This document shows, piece after piece, positions 1 through 7,223 of a DNA stretch of 48,732 nucleotides (positions within the stretch are counted from its first letter, which is position 1; every line of letters begins with the position of its first letter). This stretch comes from Flavobacteriales bacterium. Its GTDB lineage: Bacteria; Bacteroidota; Bacteroidia; Flavobacteriales; Weeksellaceae. The notes under the pieces are model-generated. The model was not told the DNA's origin. It was given only the letters and a program-made list of their open reading frames with translations, and made no database searches. The DNA lies in the NCBI GenBank assembly GCA_900770875.1, contig CAAGLV010000088.1, positions 1 to 48,732 of the forward strand, given 5' to 3'. Position numbers and translations under genes: made by a program.

Positions 1-743
1 TAATTTAAATCTTTATCAAAAAAGTGGATGCGTTGTGTACCTTCAGAAACCGCTAATTCGTCGCCAACAGTAGTTAATCCCCAACCTTCGATAATCATTC
101 CTGGTAAATTAAATTTCTCCAATTGGTTAAAATCTTTATCGTATTTATAACCAACACGATCTTGCCAAGTTAATTGATAAATTTTTCCATCTAATTCGGT
201 AATTCCTTCTCCAAAAACATCATCACTTAATTTGTATTCTTTAACTGGATTTGTTGTACCTAATTTGTATTTAGTTAAGTAAGTTTCGTTGCGTAAACCT
301 GTACCTTCGTAAATATCACCATCTTTGTAATAAAAACCTTGTGTAAAGTATTTGTTGTCGTGTGGATAGGTGTTTAAAACATCGTACGACCAAGTTGCAG
401 GTGCTTCGTTTCCTAAAACAATAAAGGTAAAATCGCGCGAATTTTTAACTTCGTCACCTTTTAAAAACTCAATAAAAATAGAATGATTTCCTAATCCAAT
501 AACATCTTTACTAATTACAGATCCGTTCGGAATTTCTTTATCATCAACTGTAATCCTAACTTTATCGATATCTTTTAAAGCAGAAATATCAACGTTAATT
601 TTATCTCCAAATTTTAAAGGTTTGGCTTCAAACCCTTCTACAATTTCTGTAATTGCAACATTATTTTCGGATGCACTTTCTTTGTTACAAGCTACCGAAA
701 TTAATGATGCGGCTACAACAGCCATTAAAAATATTTTTTTCAT
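1..743 (-). CDS. Glutaminyl-peptide (glutamine) cyclotransferase family lipoprotein, 3' end outside window
   Basis: This open frame starts with ATG at 743 on the minus strand and runs off the left edge, so about 247 codons are visible. The N-terminus is a lipoprotein signal: a basic MKK start, a hydrophobic stretch, and ISVAC with the lipid-accepting Cys at residue 19. The next ~95 residues look like a beta-rich, Ig-like region. After that comes sequence typical of the plant-type glutamine cyclotransferase family (beta-propeller): YPHDNKYFTQGFYYKDG, then YEGTGLRNETYLTKY. Members of this family cyclise N-terminal glutamine to pyroglutamate; the substrate here is unknown. Seeing the lipobox and the propeller motifs supports an envelope-anchored enzyme. 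It lies 53 bp downstream of ruvC on the same strand and could be read from ruvC or from its own promoter. Confidence in the family is good; the C-terminal active-site part cannot be checked. Confidence 0.82.
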   Translation of the reverse strand, partial: MKKIFLMAVVAASLISVACNKESASENNVAITEIVEGFEAKPLKFGDKINVDISALKDIDKVRITVDDKEIPNGSVISKDVIGLGNHSIFIEFLKGDEVKNSRDFTFIVLGNEAPATWSYDVLNTYPHDNKYFTQGFYYKDGDIYEGTGLRNETYLTKYKLGTTNPVKEYKLSDDVFGEGITELDGKIYQLTWQDRVGYKYDKDFNQLEKFNLPGMIIEGWGLTTVGDELAVSEGTQRIHFFDKDLN

Positions 744-788
744 AGAATATGATTCTAATTTAAATAATGTACGTTAATTAATTTAGTA

Positions 789-796
789 CAAATATA
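789..796 (-). promoter_or_regulatory. Possible -7 box (TATATTTG)
   Basis: On the minus strand the sequence TATATTTG matches the Bacteroidota -7 consensus TANNTTTG exactly. It sits about 45 bp before the ATG of the cyclotransferase lipoprotein and directly after the ruvC stop codon. No TTG-type -33 element is seen at the usual distance, so this is only a candidate. Confidence 0.3.
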
Positions 797-1345
797 TTAT
801 TTTGTTCGATTTGGATTTGCTTTAATAAAAGAGTCCCAACCTGAATACGATTTTTCTTTTGTTACTCCGTTGCCCGAATTTAAATAATGACAAACTGCGG
901 CAGCTAAACCATCGGTTGCATCTAGTCGCTTAGGTAATTCTTTTAAGCCAACTAAGTGTTGTAACATACCAGCAACTTGTTCTTTCGACGCATTTCCGTT
1001 TCCGGTAATTGCCATTTTAATTTTTCTTGGAGCATATTCTGTTGATGGAATTTCTCGAGATAAACAAGCAGCAATACAAACGCCTTGTGCACGACCAAGT
1101 TTTAACATCGATTGTGCATTTTGACCTAAGAATGGTGCTTCGATGGCAAGTTCATCTGGATGATATTGATCGATTAACGCAATTGTTTTTTCGAAAATAC
1201 GTTTCAGTTTCATTTCCTGATTTGGTAATTTATGCAATAACAATTCGTCTAAAGTAATTAACGAAATTTTGTTGCCAACAACTTTTATTAATCCAAATCC
1301 CATTACGGTTGTTCCTGGATCTATGCCTAAAATGATTCTTTCCAT
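797..1345 (-). CDS. ruvC: Crossover junction endodeoxyribonuclease RuvC
   Basis: RuvC cuts Holliday junctions symmetrically in the RuvABC complex during homologous recombination and repair. The 182-residue protein has the usual family length. The four acidic catalytic residues of the RNase H-like fold can all be placed: D9 in GIDPGTT, E69 in LAIEAPFLGQNAQS, and D142 and D145 in KRLDATDGLAAAVCH. The C-terminal tail after residue ~160 is basic and probably disordered. The start codon lies 20 bp after the stop of ppc, so ruvC is probably cotranscribed with it. That is not a functional pairing I can explain. There are no signs of damage. Confidence 0.96.
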   Translation of the reverse strand: MERIILGIDPGTTVMGFGLIKVVGNKISLITLDELLLHKLPNQEMKLKRIFEKTIALIDQYHPDELAIEAPFLGQNAQSMLKLGRAQGVCIAACLSREIPSTEYAPRKIKMAITGNGNASKEQVAGMLQHLVGLKELPKRLDATDGLAAAVCHYLNSGNGVTKEKSYSGWDSFIKANPNRTK

Positions 1346-1365
1346 CGAAGCAAAATTACAATAAA

Positions 1366-3915
1366 TTATGCCGAATTTCTACTGGCATTAATGTTTCCGA
1401 AAAGCGATCGTGTTACCATTTGTTCGTATTGTTCTTTTAATGGATTATTTTGCTGAATTTGCTCTAAAGCATATTGCTGGATCGCTAATAAAGGCAACAC
1501 AATTTTTTCGCGCATTACAACCGAAGCTTTATTTAAAGGTTCGTCTTGCATTAAATTATCGTAGCCCGAAATTTCTAAAGTCATTGCTTTCGATAATTTA
1601 AATTCTTCGTGTAAAATATCCCAAAATGGTCCATAAACCGGATCTTTTTGCATGTACGATGTTAATGGAAAATACGTTTTTTGCATCGACATCATACTAT
1701 TCTGAATCAATGTTCTGAAGAAAGCCGATGTTTTAAACAATTCTTTAACTTCGTCAATTCTGCCTTCTTTTTTAAATTGTTCAATTGCTGTTCCAACGCC
1801 AAAATATCCCGGAATGTTTTGTTTTAATTGGCTCCAAGAACCTACAAATGGAATAGCTCTTAAATCATCAAATTCTAATTTTTTATCTCCGCCTCGTTTG
1901 CTTGGTCGACTTCCAATATTTGTTTTACCATAATATTTAAGCGTACTCATATTTTCTAAATAAGGTAAGAAAGATGGATGCGCTTTTAGTTCTTCGTATT
2001 TCTGATATGAAATATTGGCTAATTCTTCGATTAATTGACGTTCTTGATCGTTAATTGAACTTTGTTCTGAAGCAAAAACATCAGAGATGATTCCGGCCGA
2101 AAATAATTGTTCGAAATTGTATTTTGCTTGCGGAATAGCACCGTAATTTGATGTAATTGTTTGTCCTTGTATCGTTAACTGAATTTGATTATTGGCAATT
2201 GTTTTTCCTTGCGAAGCGTAAAATTCGTGTGTTTTTCCTCCGCCACGAGCAGGTGGTCCTCCACGTCCGTCAAAGAAAATTGCTTTAATAGTATTATGAT
2301 CGGATACGCGCGTTAAAATTTCTTTTGTACGATAAATCTCCCAATTGGCTTTAATGTATCCACCATCTTTTGTTCCGTCCGAAAACCCTAACATAATCGA
2401 TTGATAGTTATTTCTACGTTTTAAATGATCGGCATAAACAGGTAAATTATAAAGGATATTCATGGTGTTTTCGGCCTCTTCTAAACCATGTATAGTTTCG
2501 AAAAGTGGCATGATATCAAATTTAATTTCGTCGTGATTATAACTACAAAATCTAAATAATGCATATACATTTAAGACATCAAAAATACTTTCGGAATTTG
2601 AGATGATGTAGCGATGAACACCTAATTCGCCATTCTGGCGTTGAATTTCTTTTAATTGATAAACATTTTTAATGGTATCGATAACAATATCGTCTTTAAA
2701 ATCTTCTGCTTTTGCTGTAAATGATGGATTGATTAAAAGCTGAATTCGTTCTTCATCATTTAATTCGGTTGTTGCAATTCCGGTATAATGTTGCACAATC
2801 GTATCGATAACTTTTTGATGAATACGAGAATCTTGACGAATATCTAACGAAGCAAAATGCAATCCGAATAATCGAACTCGACCAATAAAATCATCTAAAA
2901 TATCTAAGAAAATTCCGTTATGTTTTTCTATTAAATTTGTTCTGATTTCGGCTAAAGGATTTAATAAATCGTCTAACTTAATCGAACCTTTTTCGGCAAA
3001 CATTTCGCTATAAATTAAATCGCTTAACTTTTGTAAAGGCTCGGCAACGTGTTTAAAAGTTAAACGACGGCGAACAATTTTTAAGTGATTGTAATAGTTT
3101 TTAAGAATACTTGTGCGCAATTCGTTGGCAACTTTTTTAGTGATATTGGCTGTTACAAAAGGATTTCCGTCTCGATCTCCTCCTGGCCAAAACCCTAGTT
3201 GTATAAACGATTTATTTTCGGTTAAACTAGTGTTTAAAAATAATTGATTAATCTCGTTATTTAAGCGTCCAACTGTTTGATAATATACATTGCGTAAGTA
3301 ATAAATAATAGATAAAGCTTCGTCGTAAGGCGTAGGTTTTTCGGTATTGATAAACGGCGTTTTACCTAATTGTTGTAATAACGAATCGATTGTAGAAATT
3401 GAATCGCGCTGAATTGCATCGCGTAAATCTTGAATGATTTGTTGTACATGCGTTGGATAAAATTGCGTTGGATGCGCTGTAAAAACTACGCGTGTTGCAA
3501 AATCTTGTAATTTAGCTTTTACATCCTCTAATTTTCCGTTTTGTTGTGCCAATTGAAGAATGCTCGAAATGCTTCCTTTTCCGTGATCTGAATGTAAAGA
3601 CGAAAATGCAGCATCTTCAATCGAATCAAATAAAACAACTTGTCGTTCGATATATTGCACAATTCGAAACATTAAATCGATGCGTTCTTCTTCCGTTTTT
3701 AACGAGGTATATTGATTAAAAAAGCTATCAATAATTTCGTGTGGTGCTTTCCCTTCGGGAAAACCGTTTTTACTTTCCTTGTATAAGAATGGAATTAGAT
3801 TTCCGATGTTTTCCATTTTTTCGTAGGGTAAACTCATAAACAGACTGTTGTAAATCTGAAATTTGTTTTCAACGATTTGATGGAATTTGTGTAGATGTAG
3901 ATTTGACTGAATCAT
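1366..3915 (-). CDS. ppc: Phosphoenolpyruvate carboxylase
   Basis: This enzyme carboxylates PEP with bicarbonate to oxaloacetate. That refills the TCA cycle and feeds aspartate, the source of threonine and isoleucine made by operons further along the window. The 849-residue protein is near the usual bacterial length (~880). Family motifs are intact: FTAHPTQ with the catalytic His at 148, GGDRDGNPFVT near residue 246, and the mobile-loop motif GRGGPPARGGG near residue 550. GSRPSKRGG and PGYFGVGTA lie in the C-terminal third. The chain ends in RNSA, whereas the family almost always ends in NTG with a terminal glycine. A terminator separates it from the upstream GH3 gene, so it should have its own promoter in 3916-3966, but no clear consensus box was found there. 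Confidence 0.97.
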   Translation of the reverse strand: MIQSNLHLHKFHQIVENKFQIYNSLFMSLPYEKMENIGNLIPFLYKESKNGFPEGKAPHEIIDSFFNQYTSLKTEEERIDLMFRIVQYIERQVVLFDSIEDAAFSSLHSDHGKGSISSILQLAQQNGKLEDVKAKLQDFATRVVFTAHPTQFYPTHVQQIIQDLRDAIQRDSISTIDSLLQQLGKTPFINTEKPTPYDEALSIIYYLRNVYYQTVGRLNNEINQLFLNTSLTENKSFIQLGFWPGGDRDGNPFVTANITKKVANELRTSILKNYYNHLKIVRRRLTFKHVAEPLQKLSDLIYSEMFAEKGSIKLDDLLNPLAEIRTNLIEKHNGIFLDILDDFIGRVRLFGLHFASLDIRQDSRIHQKVIDTIVQHYTGIATTELNDEERIQLLINPSFTAKAEDFKDDIVIDTIKNVYQLKEIQRQNGELGVHRYIISNSESIFDVLNVYALFRFCSYNHDEIKFDIMPLFETIHGLEEAENTMNILYNLPVYADHLKRRNNYQSIMLGFSDGTKDGGYIKANWEIYRTKEILTRVSDHNTIKAIFFDGRGGPPARGGGKTHEFYASQGKTIANNQIQLTIQGQTITSNYGAIPQAKYNFEQLFSAGIISDVFASEQSSINDQERQLIEELANISYQKYEELKAHPSFLPYLENMSTLKYYGKTNIGSRPSKRGGDKKLEFDDLRAIPFVGSWSQLKQNIPGYFGVGTAIEQFKKEGRIDEVKELFKTSAFFRTLIQNSMMSMQKTYFPLTSYMQKDPVYGPFWDILHEEFKLSKAMTLEISGYDNLMQDEPLNKASVVMREKIVLPLLAIQQYALEQIQQNNPLKEQYEQMVTRSLFGNINASRNSA

Positions 3916-3966
3916 TGATTAATTAATGTTTTGTTTGTATTAAAGGTAATTAAAAAATGAAGCGAA

Positions 3967-3996
3967 ATAAAAAAAGGTTAGAAGAATTTCTAACCT
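3967..3996 (-). terminator. Rho-independent terminator after the GH3-family gene
   Basis: An 8-bp perfect stem (3976-3983 with 3988-3995, GGTTAGAA/TTCTAACC) has a 4-nt loop. On the minus strand it is followed by a run of T (3969-3975). It lies just downstream of the GH3 stop codon and upstream of ppc. Confidence 0.85.
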
Positions 3997-4006
3997 AAAA
4001 TGTATT

Positions 4007-5521
4007 TTAAAAATCGTGTTTATTTAATTCGATTATTGGTTCAATATATTCGCGTGTATTGGCTAAACGCGGAACTTTATTCTGTCCACCAAGTTTTCCT
4101 CTTAATCTCATCCATTCAAAAAATAAACCTGGTTTAGCTTTATGTACAGTTGGAGGATTTAATGTGATATTTTTATATCGTTTGGCTTCGTAATCCGAGT
4201 TGATTTCTTGTAATTTTTTATCTAAAGTTTTTACAAATAAATTAAAATCGCTAGGATCTTTACTAAACTCGATAATCCATTCGTGTGCACCTTTTACATT
4301 TTCGGCCATAAAAATTGGTCCTGCCGAATATTCCGAAACAATAGCTCCCGTAGCTTCGCAAGCAGCTTTTAAACCAACTTCGGCATTATCAATAATTAAT
4401 TCTTCGCCAAATGCATTAATGTAATGTTTTGTACGGCCCGAAACTACAATTCTGTGCGGATTGGTAGAAGTAAATTTAACAGTATCGCCAATAATGTAAC
4501 GCCATAAACCACCATTGGTTGTAATTACCATGGCATAATTTTTACCAATTTCTACTTCGGAAATGTTTAAATAACGCTGATTTTCTGAACCAAATTCGTC
4601 CATTGGGATAAATTCGTAAAAGATTCCGTTATCCAATAAAAGCAATAAATCTTTACAATCTTTTTGATCTTGTATCCCGAAGAAACCTTCTGACGCATTG
4701 TAAATCTCAAAATAGTTTAACTCTTTTGAGGTAATATTTTTATAATTTTCTTTATAAGGTGTATAACTAATTCCGCCATGAAAGAATACTTCTAGATTTG
4801 GCCAAATTTCGTCGATATAATTCTTTCCTGTTTTAGCTAAAACGTGGTTTAATAAAACCAACATCCAAGACGGAACACCAGTTAACGAACCAACATTTTC
4901 AGAAATCACTGCATTTGATATCGCTTCCATTTTAGCTTCCCATTCGGTCATTAAAGAAATCTCTTTATTCGGAATGTTTTTCATTTCGGCATAAAATGGG
5001 AGATTATCGATTAAAATAGCCGATAAATCGCCAAATCGCGTATCATATTGTTGATAAAGTTCGCTGCTTCCTCCGATTCGAAGATTTTTATTTAAGAAAA
5101 TTTCGGTTTCGGGAACAGCATTTAAATATAATGCAAACATGGTTTTACCTGCAGCATAGTGGCAATCTTCTAACGATTCCTGAGAAATTGGGATAAATTT
5201 ACTCTTCGCATTAGTTGTTCCAGACGATTTTGCAAACCATCTAATTTTTCCGGGCCACGTTACATCTTTTTCGCCTTTACGAGCAAGCTCGATATAAGGT
5301 TCAAAATCTTCGTAAAAAACCGATGGGACGCGTTCGTTGAATTGTTGCAGTGATTTAATTTCACTAAAACCAAATTCTTTTCCGTAAATCGTATGTCTAG
5401 ATTTGTATATGTTATTAAATAAAACGTTTTCTTGCGTTTTTAACGGGTTATTGATGCTATCTTCTATCGCTTTCATTCGACTGCGCATCATAATCTCCAT
5501 TATTTTATTAACTAATCCCAT
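4007..5521 (-). CDS. GH3 auxin-responsive promoter family protein (acyl-adenylate forming)
   Basis: The 504-residue protein belongs to the GH3 family. In plants these enzymes adenylate jasmonate or auxin-type carboxylic acids and join them to amino acids. The nucleotide-binding motif SSGTTNAKSKFIPIS is clear at residues 99-113. Other family blocks include GTTNAKSK, SEGFFGIQ, and TNGGLWRYIIGDTVKF with the downstream VVSGRTKHYINAFGEEL, typical of the hinge between the N- and C-terminal domains. Bacterial GH3 proteins are common in Bacteroidota, but their acid and amino-acid substrates are not established. It is monocistronic: a terminator follows it and it is divergent from the DUF2797 gene. 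A TAAATTTG box lies 27 bp upstream of the ATG. Family call is firm; function is open. Confidence 0.88.
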   Translation of the reverse strand: MGLVNKIMEIMMRSRMKAIEDSINNPLKTQENVLFNNIYKSRHTIYGKEFGFSEIKSLQQFNERVPSVFYEDFEPYIELARKGEKDVTWPGKIRWFAKSSGTTNAKSKFIPISQESLEDCHYAAGKTMFALYLNAVPETEIFLNKNLRIGGSSELYQQYDTRFGDLSAILIDNLPFYAEMKNIPNKEISLMTEWEAKMEAISNAVISENVGSLTGVPSWMLVLLNHVLAKTGKNYIDEIWPNLEVFFHGGISYTPYKENYKNITSKELNYFEIYNASEGFFGIQDQKDCKDLLLLLDNGIFYEFIPMDEFGSENQRYLNISEVEIGKNYAMVITTNGGLWRYIIGDTVKFTSTNPHRIVVSGRTKHYINAFGEELIIDNAEVGLKAACEATGAIVSEYSAGPIFMAENVKGAHEWIIEFSKDPSDFNLFVKTLDKKLQEINSDYEAKRYKNITLNPPTVHKAKPGLFFEWMRLRGKLGGQNKVPRLANTREYIEPIIELNKHDF

Positions 5522-5547
5522 TCGTTAAAAAGTTGTAGATTTACTCA

Positions 5548-5555
5548 CAAATTTA
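5548..5555 (-). promoter_or_regulatory. Possible -7 box for the GH3-family gene (TAAATTTG)
   Basis: TAAATTTG on the minus strand fits TANNTTTG exactly. It would place transcription start about 20 nt before the GH3 ATG at 5521. A matching -33 TTG was not found, so the call rests on one box and its position in the 52-bp divergent spacer. Confidence 0.35.
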
Positions 5556-5573
5556 ATTAAACTTTGATAAGAT

Positions 5574-6365
5574 ATGCAGTTTGAAGGTCAAATTCGTAAA
5601 ATGATTACTGAAAATGAAACTCCGGTAAAGTATTATTGGGATTTTAAGCACGATTTTATAACAATGAATCGCCTTTTAGGTAAAAAGATCAAAGTTAGCT
5701 TCGATCATTACGAGTGTTTAGGATGCGGAGAAGATAAAGAAATTTATCAGATGGGATATTGTAAAAATTGTTTTTTTACCTTGCCGCAAGCTAATCCGAG
5801 CATTATTAGTCCAGAGAAATCAACTGCACATTTAGGAATTGAACAACGTGATTTAGAATGGGAAAAAACATTCGAATTACAACCACATGTGGTTTATTTA
5901 GCAAATTCGTCGGGAATTAAAGTTGGAGTAACAAGAGAAACTCAAATTCCGACACGTTGGATTGATCAAGGTGCATCAGAAGCAATTGTAATTGCGCGTA
6001 CCGAAAATCGCTATCAAGCAGGTATGATTGAGGTTGCGTTAAAAGATTTTATTGCCGATAAAACCAATTGGCAACGTATGTTAAAAAACGATGTACCAGA
6101 AGTTAATCTTTATGAGCAATTTAAAGCGTTAAAGGAAAATGTAAGAGAAGAAGAACAACAATTTTTAGTAGACGAACCCGAAGTTTATCGTTTAGAATAT
6201 CCTGTTTTAGCTTATCCCGAAAAAGTGAAATCGGTTAACTTAAAGAAAACTCCCGAAATCGAAGGGGTTTTAAAAGGTATAAAAGGTCAATATTTAATTT
6301 TCGAAGATAACTCGGTATTTAATGTTCGTGGACACGAAGGATTTTATGTAAAAGTAGAGATTTAA
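5574..6365 (+). CDS. DUF2797 family protein with a Cys4 zinc-finger-like motif
   Basis: This 263-residue protein matches the DUF2797 family as I know it, and no function is established. Residues 48-66 hold C-x2-C-x11-C-x2-C, a likely zinc-binding knuckle. The central part, VVYLANSSGIKVGVTR followed by TRWIDQGA, has the spacing of a GIY-YIG nuclease core: Tyr near 108, a glycine-rich Lys-Val-Gly-Val-Thr strand, then Arg 121 and Arg 128. A Glu follows in MIEVALKDF (about residue 153), where that fold carries its metal ligand. This is pattern matching, not proof. No signal peptide or membrane segment is present, so the protein should be cytoplasmic. It is divergent from the GH3 gene and ends before a strong terminator, so it is probably expressed alone. 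Confidence 0.8.
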   Translation: MQFEGQIRKMITENETPVKYYWDFKHDFITMNRLLGKKIKVSFDHYECLGCGEDKEIYQMGYCKNCFFTLPQANPSIISPEKSTAHLGIEQRDLEWEKTFELQPHVVYLANSSGIKVGVTRETQIPTRWIDQGASEAIVIARTENRYQAGMIEVALKDFIADKTNWQRMLKNDVPEVNLYEQFKALKENVREEEQQFLVDEPEVYRLEYPVLAYPEKVKSVNLKKTPEIEGVLKGIKGQYLIFEDNSVFNVRGHEGFYVKVEI

Positions 6366-6390
6366 TTCATCTAAAATAATATAATTTATA

Positions 6391-6421
6391 AAGCACATCA
6401 TTTTATTGATGTGCTTTTTTA
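6391..6421 (+). terminator. Rho-independent terminator after the DUF2797 gene
   Basis: A 10-bp perfect stem AAGCACATCA/TGATGTGCTT (6391-6400 with 6407-6416), with a 6-nt loop, runs into six T residues. Confidence 0.9.
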
Positions 6422-6509
6422 ATGTGTTGAATTTTAGTAGAATAATGTTTTGCAAGTTTAGAAAATTGTTTAAATTAGTTAAAGTCAAAATCACAAAAAA
6501 CACTTAATT

Positions 6510-6935
6510 ATGAATAATAAATTAGTTATAGCAGCTTTAGTTATTTCTTCGGTAAGTTTTATTGCATGCAATCAGAAAAAAGGAGAATTACAGAAATATC
6601 AAATAGAACGTTCTGCTTTGGATGTTTTTAAATACAGAGAACAAGTAAAGGATTCTTTACCTTTTGTATTAGACGGTGTAACAGAAGCGCAAGTGAAAGA
6701 GCCAGAATCTAAATTTGGAAAGATTGATATTTTTAATTTAAAAGATATTAAAGAGGAAGACGATAACGGACATGTTGTTTATGTTTCTACTTACGATGTT
6801 GAGTACGCAAATGGAGTAGGAACAGAAACGTTTAAAATTAAATCGATTAAGAAACATCCAAAAGTTATAGGATATTCTTACGATATAAAAGCCAAAGCAA
6901 TTTCGGATAGTTTAAAAACAGATTCAGTAAAATAA
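6510..6935 (+). CDS. Small hypothetical lipoprotein
   Basis: A 141-residue protein that I do not recognise. It has a lipoprotein signal with the hydrophobic segment LVIAALVISSVSFIAC and the lipidated Cys at residue 20, followed by Asn-Gln-Lys-Lys. The mature part is about 120 residues, rich in Lys, Asp and Glu, and predicted to be mostly beta strand, for example DNGHVVYVSTYDVEYANGVG. No catalytic motif is visible. It stands alone between two terminators (6391-6421 and 6943-6978), which indicates its own transcription unit. Codon use and base composition resemble the neighbours. It most likely sits in the inner or outer membrane leaflet facing the periplasm. Confidence 0.75.
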   Translation: MNNKLVIAALVISSVSFIACNQKKGELQKYQIERSALDVFKYREQVKDSLPFVLDGVTEAQVKEPESKFGKIDIFNLKDIKEEDDNGHVVYVSTYDVEYANGVGTETFKIKSIKKHPKVIGYSYDIKAKAISDSLKTDSVK

Positions 6936-6942
6936 TTTAATA

Positions 6943-6978
6943 AAAAAGGTTTAAGCTTTATGGTTTAAACCTTTTTTA
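6943..6978 (+). terminator. Rho-independent terminator after the small lipoprotein gene
   Basis: A 13-bp stem AAAAAAGGTTTAA (6943-6955) pairs with TTAAACCTTTTTT (6965-6977) around a 9-nt loop. It isolates the lipoprotein gene from the thr leader that starts 90 bp further on. Confidence 0.88.
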
Positions 6979-7067
6979 TTTAAAAATAGAATATTATATC
7001 AAAATTCATTTTTTTTTAAATATTTATCGATTATTAAATAATTAATTTATAAATTCGTTATCAACAA

Positions 7068-7136
7068 ATGAGAAAAAATAAATTAAATACAATTATTATC
7101 ACAACGATTACCTTATGTCATAACATAGGGAAGTAG
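7068..7136 (+). CDS. thrL: thr operon leader peptide (Thr/Ile-rich, 22 aa)
   Basis: A short ORF of 22 codons begins at ATG 7068 and stops at TAG 7134-7136. Its middle reads NTIIITTIT. In total there are four Thr and five Ile codons, the two amino acids whose synthesis depends on the operon. A terminator hairpin (7165-7203) follows and thrA begins at 7224. Composition, position and the hairpin match the classical E. coli thr leader logic: stalling on Thr or Ile codons would favour an antiterminator. No Shine-Dalgarno precedes the ATG, as is usual in Bacteroidota. A near-consensus box TAAATTCG lies at 7050-7057, which would make the 5' leader very short. The codons are directly read; translation and regulation are inferred. 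Confidence 0.85.
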   Translation: MRKNKLNTIIITTITLCHNIGK

Positions 7137-7178
7137 CTGTATATATAAATTTTACCATAATAAGAAAAGCATCTTCTC
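7128..7178 (+). promoter_or_regulatory. Candidate thr antiterminator pairing
   Basis: The segment at the end of the leader ORF (7128-7138, GGGAAGTAGCT) can pair with the 5' arm of the terminator (7168-7178). The first block is 6 bp including one G-U pair (7128-7133 with 7173-7178). A two-base mismatch follows, then 3 more bp. This would break the terminator stem. It is weaker than the ilv counterpart and rests on hand pairing only. Confidence 0.5.
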
Positions 7179-7203
7179 GATAAAAAGGGAAGATGCTTTT
7201 TTT
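7165..7203 (+). terminator. Attenuator terminator of the thr operon
   Basis: A 12-bp perfect stem AAAAGCATCTTC (7165-7176) with GAAGATGCTTTT (7189-7200) and a 12-nt loop ends in a seven-T run. It lies between the leader stop codon and the thrA ATG with no gene end just before it. Its purpose is therefore premature termination, not the end of a gene. Confidence 0.88.
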
Positions 7204-7223
7204 GTTTTATTAAAAACAAATAC

